Part shown: piece after piece, positions 1 to 12,000 of the stretch
How the letters are laid out: each line of letters begins with the position of its first letter
How positions within the stretch are numbered: position 1 is the first letter of the stretch
Source of the DNA: Pterois miles
Lineage: Eukaryota > Chordata > Actinopteri > Perciformes > Scorpaenidae
Assembly: GCA_947000775.1 (NCBI GenBank)
Contig: CAMQGK010000463.1
Coordinates: 3,660,501-3,724,500, forward strand
Direction of reading: 5' to 3'
DNA: 64,000 bases
Notes under the pieces: generated by a model
Databases searched by the model: none
What the model was told of the DNA's origin: nothing
Seen by the model: the letters and a program-made list of their open reading frames with translations, nothing else
Program-made: the position numbers and the translations under genes

Positions 1-616
1 TTTTAAAGCTAGTGATGATACTTGCATCATATGAAACTAGAAAACCTAAAGGAATCCGTTGGTACCAACCCCGTTATACTAGCTTGTCGGGAAAGAGGTT
101 AAATAACGCTCCAAACTTGTACTAAATTTTGGCGAGGAAAAACAGGCATGGCCATTTTCAAAGGGCTCTCTTGACCTCTGACCTCAAGATATGTGAATGA
201 AAATGGGTTCTTTGGGTACCCACGAGTCTTATCTTTACAGACATGCCCACTTTATGATAATCACATGTAGTTTGGGGCAAGTCATACTGACAGCTGTTGT
301 TGTCTGTTGGGCTGCAGTTTGTTTATATTTTGAGCATATTCTTTATTCTAAATGCAGCACCTGTGAGGGTTTCGGAGATTTCGGAGATTGGGGTTTTGGA
401 CAATATTTTTCATTTTTTGTGCTGTTAACTGATTTCAAATAATAAATATATACATACATTTGCATATAATAGGCATATTTGTCTACTCCCATGTTGATAT
501 GAGTATTAAATACTAAACAAATCTCCCTTTAAGGTACATTTTGGACAGATAAAGATGTGCAGTTAATTTGCAATAAATCACAATTAACAGCCTGACTGAT
601 TTGACTGACAGCCCTT
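1..616 (-). mobile_element. Family A hAT-like non-autonomous element, copy A1 (cut by window edge)
   Basis: This is the first of six copies of one dispersed element, here in reverse orientation relative to the copy at 16796. The right terminus ends in TGACAGCCCT, the family's terminal inverted repeat. The interior carries the family landmarks: the 'gacctctgacctcaagatatgtgaatg' region, 'acccacgagtct', and 'acatgcccactttatgataat'. The left terminus is missing because the window begins inside the element. There is no transposase frame, and the open frame at 197-442 is repeat DNA. The hAT assignment rests on the 8-bp duplications at other copies. Confidence 0.8.
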
Positions 617-2979
617 GTATAAACACATCGTGGTGATAGTTTCTTTACTGCCTTGATGTCTGTGCCGGTCCCTCAGTCCAGAAGTAACTGTCTGCATTCT
701 CTCTATTTATACTCCAATGTCAAACCTGTCTTTCTTTCTATCTCTACCTCATTTCAGAGTGACACACAGCTCCTCCTCTTCTGTCTGCCCTGCTATCCTC
801 CAAATGACTCTCCTCCTCCTCCTTCTCCCTAACAAACTTAGCTTCCTTCCCCTCGCCTCTGTACCCAACACCCCCCCACACTGCACCTGCTTCCCTCCTG
901 CTCTCTGCTCCCTCTCCAAACGTCACTTTCCCCCCTCCTCTCCCCCCTCCACTCCTATTCTCCCCCTCGTTAGCTTGATGAATGGCTTCACTGCAGGGAA
1001 AGTGCTGATTTTCATCCCTCTGTCTGATTTCTGCTGGCTGTTATTAATTTCAAACACTCAGAGAAAAGCAAGTGAGTCAATAAATAAGGAAATGAACACA
1101 CTTCATCCTGCCATACAGCGGCTCTTGCAGTCATTCACCCAGGATGCCGGTCCTCTGTGGAGGCCCGGCCTGCATTTATACTGACAGAGTTCAACTCCAC
1201 TCTTAAATCACAACATGTTCCAGTATTTTTTACAGCGAAGATAAAAGTCGGCCGGTACCAGTGCATCATATCAAATGTTTCTGGAGTATCTTGCTTCACT
1301 CAGACAAACAGGACCAGAGGGAGCCAGGATGGTACAAAGTAAATCGCTCCAAAGAGACCTGCAGAGTCCTCTCTCATCTTTCACTCCAGGTGACCATTTA
1401 AGAAATGTATCCAGAGGGTGACAATGGGAAGAGATATAGAGGAGACGCAGGGTTAAAGAGAGGCAATGAGAAGCAGCAGCCTAACAGAGTTATTGCTGCA
1501 CATTAAACGATGCTGTCCACACAGTGTGACTGGGGCTCTATGTCTAAGTGCACATTACTTACATTCCAGGCTTAATGCATTGTGCTTGCCCGTTAACATC
1601 AAACACAAATAGCCTCCGAGGCCATACGATCCTCTCGCTTTCGTGCTGTCAGACAGAAACGCTTGCTCCAAAAGTTGTTATTCTCTCTTTTATGTATTTA
1701 ATTAAAATGAGTTAGGAGGTCTAATCAAAACAGGATCGCCATAATGCATGCACAGACACAGGAATTAAAGCCTGAGATATCATCACGCTGTTTACAAAGT
1801 GTTAAGACAAACAGTGTGGTGGAGTATCCTATTAATACATGTCTGAGACACATACACATGTCCTCGGTTGTGTGGTCTCCGCTCGGCAGCGACAAGGCTT
1901 ATGTTTCCCTTGGCTCAGACAATTAAAACAATATTTGGTATCACATTGATAAACATACAGATTTTATTAAGGCCAACACTTCCTTAAATTGCTGGTATGT
2001 CCCGGACACCTCACTAATTAATTGATTTCAGCTTCCTGTCCAACTGAATCAGTGCTCAGCACAAATATGTGTCTGTAAAACAGTTATGGTAAGAGAAATT
2101 AATTATACAGGTGAGTTGTATGTATATAATGTACATCACACTAGTCCAGAGTGAAAGTGAAAGCACTGCCCCTTGACCTTATGTTTAAAAATGTGTGGAT
2201 CTTTATACAGACAAGGAAGCATAATTTCATAGAGAGAAGTGTGTACGTCCGAAGAAGTAGTGGTTAATTCCATTTTGTCAGGATTTCACGGCACTTTATT
2301 TCAGTATCAATTAAAATTTGTGCTAAAAATGCTCTATAATTCATATAAAACACAAGTAATATAATCATATGTTATCTATGAGTCAGGATGGACGAGTGGG
2401 TCTAAAGACGGTTTCTGTTTGTGAAACCAGACGTCAATGCTGAATTATTTGTCATGTAATTTCGGTACTTAAATAACGCCACTTTCATAGCAGAGATGTC
2501 ACGGTGAGGAAACTCTCCCACCAGTTAATAAGCTTATGACAACACCTGTGCTTCCAATTACACTGGACATTTTACAAGAAAATATAATGGTCAATATTTG
2601 CAGATCACATACATTGATCTTTAACATAGCTGGTGATGGCTTTTCCTGTGGGGCTGCAGGTTTCCAGCTGGCGCCGCTGCGCCTCACACAATGACTGTGC
2701 CTGTTCTGTCCTCCACACGCCGATGTCCTCATTAACATTATGGTTCTCTTATAGCATTGGGTTTAAATCCAAAATATTGCCAAATAGGCACTTTTGCTTT
2801 TCACTTTTACACCAAATCCTCCGTTATCATGTCTATACAAACATATACGGACGCTTTCACTTTCAGATCGTGGCATCCGCCGTCTGACTATGTATTGACA
2901 ACACAGCACTAATAGTGAAAATTAACTAAATCGGATTTAATTCTATTTAAAAAGCAAAGCAATTTAACCCAAACATTGA
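617..2979. other. Unique non-coding stretch
   Basis: No supported gene. About 717-985 is strongly pyrimidine-rich, which explains the long open frame there (serine, leucine and proline rich). A short piece near 2448-2490 resembles the reverse-oriented F repeat that starts at 2980. The rest is ordinary AT-leaning sequence. Confidence 0.5.
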
Positions 2980-3190
2980 CATATTTGTCACGTAACGTCC
3001 GTACTTAAGTAACACCATTTCTGTACTTACTTTAACCCAAACCACCATCTTTTCCTAAACCTATCCAAGTGGCTTTGTTGCCTAAACACTGCAGGGACTT
3101 GCACAATTGCACTGATCGCTCGTGTATTCATAGGAAAACGCACAAAAAAAGAAAAACATACATATGAATCGTTGTATGAGGATGCGTTGT
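2980..3190 (-). repeat. Family F interspersed repeat fragment
   Basis: Read on the minus strand, this matches the F copy at 27320-27610. Shared landmarks are the 'gtacttaagt' and 'cgtaac' motifs, 'ccaaaccaccatctttt', and the block around 'ggaaaacgc' followed by 'gttgtatga'. It is diverged and partial. No terminal repeats or target duplication are visible, so the class is unknown. Confidence 0.6.
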
Positions 3191-3499
3191 TGGTGATGGA
3201 TTCCCAGAAGGTCTGCCGCAGCCTCAATAGACTGAATATACAGCAAGTGAGAATAAATATTGATAGGGAAGAATAACACAAAGCTGTAGTTATATAGAGT
3301 TTCTTACTTTTCAAGACTTTGTGAAAGACACTGTGTACAGTGACAAAGAAAAAAATTAAATCCAACACTGGTACAAAATGTACACTGCTGTAAATATCCC
3401 ATTGAGTTTCTGTCATTCCTCATTTAATCTATAAATATTCTGAAAGCTGAATGTCAAGACACCCAAAGTTTGGCTTTATGGTGGTAACATAAATATAGA

Positions 3500-4664
3500 G
3501 GATGAGGAGAGGAGAGGAGAGGAGAGGAGAGGAAGTGAGGTGAGAGGAGAGGAGAGGAGAGGAAGAGGAAGACAAGGTGAGAGGAGAGGACAAGGAGAGC
3601 AAGTGAGGTGAGAGGAGAGGATAGGAGAGGAGAGGAAGAGGAAGAAGAGGTGAGAGTAGAGTAGAGGAGAGGAGAGGAGAGGAAGAGGAAGAAGAGGTGA
3701 GAGGAGAGGAGAGGAAGAGGAAGAAGAGGTGAGAGTAGAGTAGAGGAGAGGAGAGGAGAGGAGAGGAAGAGGAAGAGGGAGAAGAGGTGAGAAGAGAGGA
3801 GAGGAAGAGGAAGAAGAGGTGAGAGTAGAGGAGAGGAGAGGAGAGGAAGAGGAAGAAGAGGTGAGAGGAGAGGAGAGGAAGAGGAAGAAGAGGTGAGAGT
3901 AGAGTAGAGGAGAGGAGAGGAGAGGAAGAGGAAGAAGAGGTGAGAGGAGAGGAGAGGAAGAGGAAGAAGAGGTGAGAGTAGAGTAGAGGAGAGGAGAGGA
4001 GAGGAGAGGAAGAAGAGGTGAGAGGAGAGGAGAGGAAGAGGAAGAAGAGGTGAGAGGAGAGGAGAGGAAGAGGAAGAAGAGGTGAGAGTAGAGTAGAGGA
4101 GAGGAGAGGAGAGGAAGAGGAAGAAGAGGTGAGAGGAGAGGAGAGGAAGAGGAAGAAGAGGTGAGAGTAGAGTAGAGGAGAGGAGAGGAGAGGAGAGGAA
4201 GAGGAAGAGGAAGAAGAGGTGAGAAGAGAGGAGAGGAGAGGAGAGGAAGAAGAGCCGAGAGGAGAGGAGAGGAGAGGAAGAGGAAGAAGAGGTGAGAGTA
4301 GAGGAGAGGAGAGGAGAGGAAGAGGAAGAAGAGGTGAGAGGAGAGGAGAGGAAGAGGAAGAAGAGGTGAGAGTAGAGTAGAGGAGAGGAGAGGAGAGGAG
4401 AGGAAGAGGAAGAGGAAGAAGAGGTGAGAAGAGAGGAGAGGAGAGGAGAGAAAGAAGAGGCGAGAGGAGAGGAGAGGAGAGGAGAGGAAGAAGAGGTGAG
4501 AGGAGAGGAGAGGAGAGGAGAGGAGAGGAAGAAGAGGCGAGAGGAGAGGAGAGGAGAGGAAGAAGAGGTGAGAGGAGAGGAGAGGAGAGGAGAGGAAGAA
4601 GAGGTGAGAGGAGAGGAGAGGAGAGGAGAGGAAGAAGAGGTGAGAAGAGAGGAGAGGAGAGGAG
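3500..4664 (+). repeat. 1.2-kb homopurine minisatellite with higher-order repeat
   Basis: The plus strand is almost entirely A and G. The few pyrimidines fall mainly in the recurring GTGAGA and GTAGAG words. From about 3650 two unit types alternate: a 47-bp unit that begins GTGAGAGTAGAGTAGAGG and a 32-bp unit that begins GTGAGAGGAGAGGAGAGG, giving a 79-bp higher-order period. The unit starts at 3650, 3697 and 3729 show the 47 and 32 spacing, and the 32 spacing recurs at 3787-3819 and 3861-3893. After about 4420 the array changes to shorter GGAGA-rich units. The Glu/Arg-rich frames here are by-products of the repeat. Confidence 0.95.
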
Positions 4665-6807
4665 GTTGTATTAGTAGTAGCTGCAGGGTTAGTGGAGCCT
4701 GGATGTCTGCTTCATGGCTCTGTGCTCGCAGACATAACTATTGTGTTTACAAGGCTGAGTTGCTCTTACTGTTAAATTATTGGGGTGGGGGCGTGTTAAA
4801 GGAGGAGGAACAGAGGGAACGGGTGGAGGGGGTAAATATTTGTCCCTCTCCCTCATAGTTCTGGCTAACCAGGCTGAGGAATGCTCTTTGCGTTTTATAA
4901 TTACAGAGTTTGGGTAGTGTCACCCTCAGCGAGTACATGTCCTCAGAGACCTTGCAGAGGAGGGCTTTCTGTAGACACCATGTAGTGATTGGAGGCTGAG
5001 GAGCGGCACACTTCTGCATGTCACCACTGCGCCGAGGAGGCACGTTGGGTTAATGGCCGCGTGTCGCGAGGTTACTCTCTGAAGCCAGGCCAGACCGAGC
5101 TGCGAATTCGGTCGGTCACCTCGCTGTCGTCTTTTTGTTGGCTTGGAAGGGTGTGTGACCCCTGGGAAAGAATGTTGTGGCAGAGACAAAAACAGAAATC
5201 AAGAGACCCACAGTCCTGGGTTGCTCTCACAGCCTCTCTTTATTGAACATGCACAACATCTTCACTGTTCTGCGATGCTCTTTTCCCTCTCTGTGACCTG
5301 GCCATTAAAGGAGAGCGATGAGTTCACAGCTGATAGTCTCTGGTTGCGAAGAGCGGAGAGCAGTGTAGGATGACATTATCGGAAGCAGCTGCATATAGAT
5401 ACAAAAAAAAAAAAGACACAAACAGAAAGAGAATACTATAGTGCACTTCTCTCCGTATAAACTTCTGTCTGCTTGGATTACACTAATGACCCCTGACAAA
5501 CCATAATAAGACACATGCATCTCTATGGATACTAGCCATGACCAAAGGAATGGCTCTGTGTTTACTTTGCAATTTGACATTCTGCAGTAAGACACTCTTG
5601 TTAGCAAAAACTAAAATATCATTAGTTTCCCATCGTGTCCTTAAACCAATAGGTCACGGTAGAAAAAAAAAAAAAAGAAGAGGATACAAGTTAATGCGTT
5701 CTCAATATACAACCCAGGATGCCACAAGTACCATTAGAGAGAGGGATGTGAGAGGAGGGTGATGGAGAGGGACAAAGCTTCCCCTCCATCCCTGCGGCTG
5801 AAGTGGAATAGTTGTGGTGACGGGTTGTGACAGCTGAGGGAGCGAGGGAGCAAGAGGGGAGTATCACTCCAAAATCCCCAGGAAACAGAGAAGAGGGAAG
5901 AGTAATTTAGGATGAAACGCCTGCCGTATAGCCTCTCTCAGGCCGCCTCTTTCTGCTGTCTTTCTCACTTTCGGACACGCAGGCGGAATCAAAGACTCTT
6001 TCTCCCTGACAAACACTTTGGGTAATAGATATTTATTTTATTAACTCTCTAGTCACTACATTACCATAATGATTCAGCCAATAAGTATTAATGCTGGCTC
6101 CTCGGCCGGATGTCTGGGTCAAAATTAGACGTACGTCAAACACACATATGCCGTACCAGAATTAGATGCACACAGGACGAGCACTCTCATTTCCTTCCCT
6201 CGTCTCTTGATAGTATCCCTAATAGACCTCTCTCCCAGTGGCACACTGCTGTTGCAACATTCACCTACTATTGCTTTAATGAGATGTCTGCGCCGCTGTG
6301 TGTATGTGTCGGTATGGGTGTGTGTGGGTGCGTCTGCGTGTGTGCCTGAGAAAGAAAGATGTTAGCGATCCTTGTGGCCCTGTTTATCTCCACCCTTGTG
6401 TTGGAGTAGAGGGAGGTCAGAGGCAGGGCTGCCTGTATCCATCTCCATTCCCACGGCTGCTGTCTCACAGGCACAGTGGTCACAGGAGGATGAAAAGACT
6501 ATGGATTTTTTTTTTCTCCTCCTCCCTACACTCACCAGAGCAGGAAGATTAGACAGAAGATGAGCACAGCCTGGCCCATTCAAAGCAGCTTTAAGCCCGA
6601 CACTGGAGGCATCTGACCCGAGCGCTCTGGTTCATGGAGCACAAGTGTACACAAGACATGCACACACACAAACACACATACGCACAAATCAACTAAGACA
6701 AGATTTCTTGGTTCACTTTTCTGGTTCAAAGCTTGGTCATACAGTGCCTGGGTGTTAAACATCGACCCTATGACCTCTGTGTATTAACACGCTCCAAGCA
6801 CACACTG

Positions 6808-6842
<35 letters not shown>

Positions 6843-8106
6843 TAAGCACTCACTCACTTACCAGCAGCCCCAGATGGAGGCTGACAGTTGAATGTGTATA
6901 AAAAGATATTTTGGGGAAAACTTGATAGACAATGAGGTGAAGAGAGTCAGGAGGGAAGAGGAGGGGAGCCATATGGGGCGGGATAGTGCGAGACAGAGGA
7001 ACTGATGCAGGCAAAGTGAAACAGGGAGATAAAATTCAAAGCTGTGCTGCTCTCACTGGCAATTAAAATAATTCTGGTATAATTTGAGAAACGACTGAGC
7101 TGTCTTATCAGTTTCCTGATAAGTCTCCACCTCCTCAGAAGGCATGAGAGGTCCTCATGACTGAAAACTGACACAGTGTACACTGATAGCTGCCGCCGTA
7201 CAGCCGCCTCCTCTCCACTAAATTCCATTCACTTGCTCCTCATAAACACTCAGAAATGCATGCGCAAACAAACATGCAACATGCACACGGTCGGCTGAGA
7301 GGCAGCACCAAGACTCAGAAAGGGCAGTGGCCCCCTTTAAAAGTATGCAACGGCTCAACTTGTCATTGTTTTTGTCTATTTTCCCAATGCATTTTGGGAA
7401 ATTTACTCGCTATTTGTGCAGGTCTGTGTGTGCATGCAGTTTTTACCACATAGCATAACACGCTTTTTCAAAAATCATGTATGTTTTGGCTCGGTCTCTA
7501 CCTCTCACCTCACCCGAGACAATCGTCAAGCGTTTGGCTTCCTAATTGAAACCAGGGATGGAAATTTTGATGAAAAAAAAAAAACACTAAGTGAAAGAGA
7601 GGAAGAGGAGAAGGAGCGCACACTGTTGAAAGTGTGGGCGAGTGGCAAAGCAAAACTAAACAGAGACTGAAACTTAATGTTATGGTGTCTTTTTTTTTCC
7701 TTTTTGTTTAAATGTTGTGGTGTCTCTATTTATGTGGGTTAATTTCTAAATTAAAAATGGCTGCAGATAAAACAACACCCAGGAAATGGGCATGCACAAC
7801 ACTTGCACCTTGCTAATATTATAAACCCGTTTGATACGAATGAGACGTGATCAGCTCATGGGTGCATTGCTTGGGAACGGCGGGGGCGGACCTTGTCAAT
7901 ACAGAGCGGTAACACGACTGTCAAATGTGTGTCCTGATTATTTGACTTGAGCATAATGTCAAACCTGACTGAAGTCAGTCTGGTTTGTAAATGGGTGCTT
8001 CACTTAACAAAGTGGGTCTTTGGGGAGCCAGCAGCATTATTATAGAGCAATATTATGGAGACTTAAAAACAGACAGCTTAAACCTAGACTGTGTGTAAGA
8101 TGCAGA
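4665..8106. other. Unique non-coding stretch with small simple repeats
   Basis: No gene is supported. It holds short A-runs at about 5401-5413, 5664-5677 and 7572-7583, a GT-rich patch near 6296-6346, and a (CA)n microsatellite at 6810-6838. No frame shows recognisable protein sequence. Confidence 0.5.
6810..6838. repeat. (CA)n microsatellite
   Basis: Uninterrupted CA dinucleotide run of about 29 bases. Confidence 0.98.
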
Positions 8107-8390
8107 TATAGAATGGTAAATGGACTTGCATTTATATATATCTTCCGACCACTCAAAGTCCTTTACACTACATGTCAACATTCACACACATTCATACACT
8201 GATGGCAGAGGCTGCCATGCAAAGTGCATCATCTAATCTAAATACTCATTCACACACCTTCAAGAGCTATTTGGGGTTAAGTGTCTCGCTCAAGGACACA
8301 TGGACATGTGACCGGAGCAGCCGGGGATCGAGCCACCGACCTTCAGATTGGTGTACGACCTCCTCTGCCCTCTGACCCACAGTCGCGTAG
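8107..8390 (+). repeat. Common teleost interspersed repeat (TGGTAAATGGACTTGCATTT type)
   Basis: It begins with the recognisable fish-repeat phrase TGGTAAATGGACTTGCATTT. It continues through 'ccgaccactcaaag', 'cattcatacactgatggcag', 'ttaagtgtctcgctcaaggac' and 'ccggggatcgagccaccgacctt'. This order is that of a widespread fish repeat thought to be a LINE-derived 3' segment or SINE. The class is recalled from general knowledge. The frames at 8172-8469 belong to it. Confidence 0.75.
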
Positions 8391-8394
8391 TCAT

Positions 8395-8730
8395 CATAAT
8401 GTCACCCACTGGTTTGTGGACTGCCATTCTGAAGCCTCAGCTTTGGCGTTTTGGCTGTTGCCATCTTAGTTTTTTTGCAATCACAAGTGACATGAGAGGG
8501 TGGAGCTCAGAACTACCGAACGCTGAATACGACCTTCTGAGGGGATCAAAAAGGTTATAATTAACTTTCTTCAACTGCAAACACACTGCGAAAGGGTTTA
8601 AAGTTGTAAGACAAAAACACGGACAACTCCCAGATTGGACAGCGCCGTGGTAGCACCTCACAAGGTGGCCACACCCTAAAGCATACCCTGCTTTATGGTC
8701 TATTTGACTCTAACCATAACCATAATTTAG
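8395..8730 (+). mobile_element. Left part of interrupted teleost MITE-like repeat (family L)
   Basis: The sequence around 'ttggcgttttggctgttgccatcttag', 'cacaagtgacatgagagggtggagct' and 'ctttatggtctatttgactctaa' is recalled as one half of a common percomorph repeat. The other half resumes at 9069 ('aacatcatgctgtattgaaga'). The intervening DNA is a separate LINE tail, so the two halves were probably contiguous before that insertion. No coding capacity. Confidence 0.65.
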
Positions 8731-9068
8731 ATAGAAGATGAAGATAGTCCTTTATTCGTCCCACGAGGGGAAATTCAATTTTTTCACTCTGTTGTTAACT
8801 TATACACGGTACATGCAGCCCCGAACACACACATGCACAAACATGCAACAATGGAGAGATGTCAGAGTGAGGGGGCTGCTCCTGACAAGCGCCCCGAGCA
8901 GTTGGGGGTTTGGTGCCTTGCTCAGGGGCACCTCGGCAGTGCCCAAGAGGTAAACTGGCACCTCTCCAGCTACCAGTTCACACTCAGTTCTTGGTCCATG
9001 GCGGGACTTGAGCTGGTGACCCTCCGGTTCCCAAGCCAACTCCCTACAGACTGAGCTACTGCCACCCC
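8731..9068 (-). mobile_element. L2-like LINE 3' segment inserted in family L
   Basis: On the minus strand this ends with 'gaatttcccctcgtgggacgaataaaggac' followed by a short 'tatcttcatctt' tail, typical of fish L2-type LINE 3' ends. The body has 'ggtgccttgctcaggggcacctcggcagtgcccaagaggt', also familiar from fish L2 3' regions. The open frames 8800-9054 are in this untranslated or decayed part. The insertion separates two halves of another repeat. Confidence 0.7.
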
Positions 9069-9315
9069 CAAACTAAACGAACATCATGCTGTATTGAAGA
9101 AGAAGAATACTTCAAAGTAGCGATTGAGACCATAAACTCATGCTTTTAATGTTTACTGAGGTAATAAATCAAGTGAGAAGTAGAGTCATTTTCTCATAGA
9201 CTTCTATACAATCAGACTTCTTTTTACAACCAAAGGAGTCGCCTCCTGCTGGATATTAAAAAGAATGCAAATTTAAGGCACTTAAGCATTGGATTCACTT
9301 TTCAGACCTGGAGCT
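9069..9315 (+). mobile_element. Right part of interrupted family L repeat
   Basis: It continues the element that begins at 8395: 'gcgattgagaccataaactcatg', 'taaatcaagtgagaagtag', 'ttttctcatagacttctatacaatc', 'agtcgcctcctgctgg' and a terminal 'ggattcacttttcagacc'. The order matches my recollection of the intact fish repeat. Confidence 0.65.
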
Positions 9316-11206
9316 GGCCGGGGTTAGCAATTGTATGTGTATGTTGGTTAACATCAGTGTGTGAACATGTGGTCTACTACTGTTTGTTTCACACATGGCT
9401 CCAAACTGCCACCATCAGCATGTGTGTCTGTGAAAGAAATTAAGAAAGAATGCAAACAGAGAGACAATCATAGAGGGAGCTAACGCTTTCCATCACTAAT
9501 GAAACCCAAATGAGATGATAGGTGTGTGCCGAAGTGCAGAGTTGTGATCAAATGATAGAAAATGTGCTCACCAAACTTATAGAACAACCTGCTCCTATGT
9601 ACGGTGTAAGACTCGCGAATCTGTTTACCTGTGTGTGCACATGGAAGTCTTTAGTGGGCATGCCCAGTAGCGAGACGGCAAGGTGGCGGTATGTCTGCGT
9701 CATTTGGGAGGCTTGCCGGTTGTCACGGACACACAGAGGGCGCCGTTCCAGTGAACAGGAGGTGGGTGCAGCGACATAAGCAGGGCACAGTGCCCTTACC
9801 GCACACGGGACTCTCACAACACACACATATGGAGGGGTCAAGGGCGAACACACTCCGACTCAGACATTTTTATTACGATGCGAAAAATGTCCCACAAAAG
9901 GATATTTTTCATTTCAACACGCTTCTTCTTTCTTTGCCTGTCACACTGTATGTTTTTCAAAGCGAATGCATGCTTCTTTTTTTCAGTCCGCGAGCAGATA
10001 CAGTACAGCGCAGAGTGTGTCTGGTTCCATACACTTGGCAGCATCCTGCGCACACACTGTGTGAGTGCTGTAAATAGCCCGAGTGCGTCGTGCATCTCTG
10101 CTGTGTTTGGACCTATTTTAGAGCTGACACAGGAAACAGGGCCATTCTGACAGCCACCCTGCCAGCCGGTGCTGCACACAGCAGCCCCGGAACCTTCTGT
10201 CACACACACATATATACATACACACACTCAGACATGCAGGCGTACACACAGACAGAGCAGATTTTTCCATGTTAACAACCTAGCAGTGCTTCATCCACCT
10301 CATAGACTTACACGAATCATTTAATTTCCCTTTTTACGTCAACGCTCCTTCTCCCATTCCTCTGCTCTATTCCAGTTTTCCACAAACTCGGACTGGAAAG
10401 ACCTTTAACAAAAGCCCCCTGCTGTGTCACTTGGCAGCCCCCTGTCCCTCATCTTGTCTTTAGTATTGTACATTTTAAACCTCGCAGTGCGTGGGGTGAT
10501 TTCACTTCTAAGCCAACTAGCGAGGATCTAGCTGCTTTGCTGTGTTACATTTCTCTGCATAATAAGCAAAATGATAACTCTGGCAGAGGGGAGCTCAATT
10601 ACCCAAGACACAGGTTTCTGCTTTCAGCTACATGAGACAGCTGGAGAGACCTGGCACAGCAGACAGAGTTAATTTAGAGTTAATTCATGGGTTATTTTGC
10701 TATTCTGGTTTCTGTATTTATTTATTATTATTTAATGTCATGTGTCCACCAGGGTGATGTAGTTTAATTCAGCATCTTTGTCATTCATTCATCCGCTAAA
10801 TATATTGAGTTTATACTGTACCTAAATGAAGCTGCCTCTCAGTGACGTGACAGCGCTAGCTCATTTAGCACACAGACATAAACACCTCTTCAAAGACTCC
10901 TTTAGCTGAGTCCCACTCATCAGCATCTCGTATTTGGGGTGGAAAATAAATTCTGCAGGCGGCTCCTGCCTTCCTATGTAATTATGTGCATGGTGATGTG
11001 CTTTTACAGCCTGCCTCACAGTCGGAAATTATCTCCTGGAAATGAAGTCCAATTAATTGTGGCACTTTGGAGGCGTACGTGTGTGCAGAAACACTGTAAT
11101 GACACTTAACAGGAAATTGGCTCCTGTTGAAATATTTAATAAAAAAGTTGCGAGGTGAAACAACCTTGTATGATACTGACAGATATACCGTGTTCTTTCT
11201 GTTTTT
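9316..11206. other. Unique non-coding stretch
   Basis: No gene or clear mobile element. About 10640-11080 is AT-rich with several AATTAA and TAATT cores and is discussed as a possible conserved non-coding element. The small frames at 9522-10275 show no recognisable domain. Confidence 0.45.
10930..11080. promoter_or_regulatory. Possible conserved non-coding element (inference)
   Basis: A repeat-free stretch of balanced composition with 'attatgtgcatgg', 'ggaaattatctcctgg' and 'tccaattaattgtgg'. Clustered homeodomain-type TAAT/ATTA cores in unique sequence resemble vertebrate developmental enhancers. Nothing in the sequence alone proves function. Confidence 0.2.
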
Positions 11207-11249
11207 ACACACACACACACACACACACGCACACACACACACACACACA
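11207..11249. repeat. (AC)n microsatellite
   Basis: About 43 bases of AC repeat with one G interruption. Confidence 0.98.
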
Positions 11250-11559
11250 TTCATTTCATTTACAGGAAGTTGGCTCTGGTCTTGAGTTGAGGAGTTGTAG
11301 TTTGTAGCATTTATTCACCGACTAATAAACTGTACACTCATTGTCAGCTACAGCTACAATCACAGCCATAACGCCACCAACAAACCCACACTCACCACTG
11401 CTACACACACGGCCTGCCGGACACTCACTGAAGTTTGTCGTGCTGGCAGAGCGCGTGTCTGTGACAATGGACAATGGCGAGCATGAGCTGCTAACGTAAC
11501 ACAAACACGCACTGTTTGTCCGACAATCACTATCGTTACACCAGGCAGCCGGTGTAACT

Positions 11560-11604
11560 TGGTCGGCTATTGGTTAAGAACATTTTTCAAAATTAGCATC
11601 CCTA
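11560..11604 (+). mobile_element. Right end of a family E hAT-like element
   Basis: 'ggttaagaacatttttcaaaattagcatcccta' matches the right terminus of the complete E element at 62013-62489 ('ggttatgaatttttttcaaaattagtaacccta'). It sits immediately left of the family A fragment that starts near 11605, so the two are abutting or nested. The left end of this copy was not found. Confidence 0.6.
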
Positions 11605-12000
11605 AAATTAATGTATATATTTATTACTAGAAATCGATTAAAAATACAAAACAATGACAAATATTGTCCAGAAACCCTCACAGGTACTGTGTTTATCATC
11701 AAAAATATGCTCAACTCATAACATGATAAACTGTAGCCTAACAGGCAACAACAGCTGTCACTGTGCTGACTTGACCACGACTTGCCCCCAAACTGCTGTG
11801 ATTATCATAAAGTGGGCATGTCTGTTAAGGGGAGACTCGTGGGTACCCAGAGAACCCATTTTTATTCACATATCCTGAGGTCAGAGGTCAAGGGACCTCT
11901 TTGAAAATGGCCAAGGCAGTTCTTCCTCCCCAAACTTCAGCTGGAGCGTTAGTTAACCCCTTTTGTGAGGCTAGTATGACGGGGTTGGTATTAGTCTGTA
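11605..12000 (+). mobile_element. Family A hAT-like element, copy A2 (truncated)
   Basis: Same internal series as other A copies: 'aatgacaaatattgtccagaaaccctcacag', 'gtgattatcataaagtgggcatgtct', 'gactcgtgggtacccagagaaccc' and 'gaggtcagaggtcaagggacc'. Both TIRs are absent. The left edge touches the E-type terminus ending at 11604, and the right edge fades near the 'gacggggttggta' motif. Non-coding. Confidence 0.8.

Noticed and set aside
717..1184. 155-codon Ser/Leu/Pro-rich frame
   Set aside because: It follows from a pyrimidine-rich tract; no recognisable protein features.
4424..4858. 144-codon Arg/Glu-rich open frame
   Set aside because: It is produced by the purine minisatellite, where few stop codons can occur; the tail after the array has no recognisable domain.
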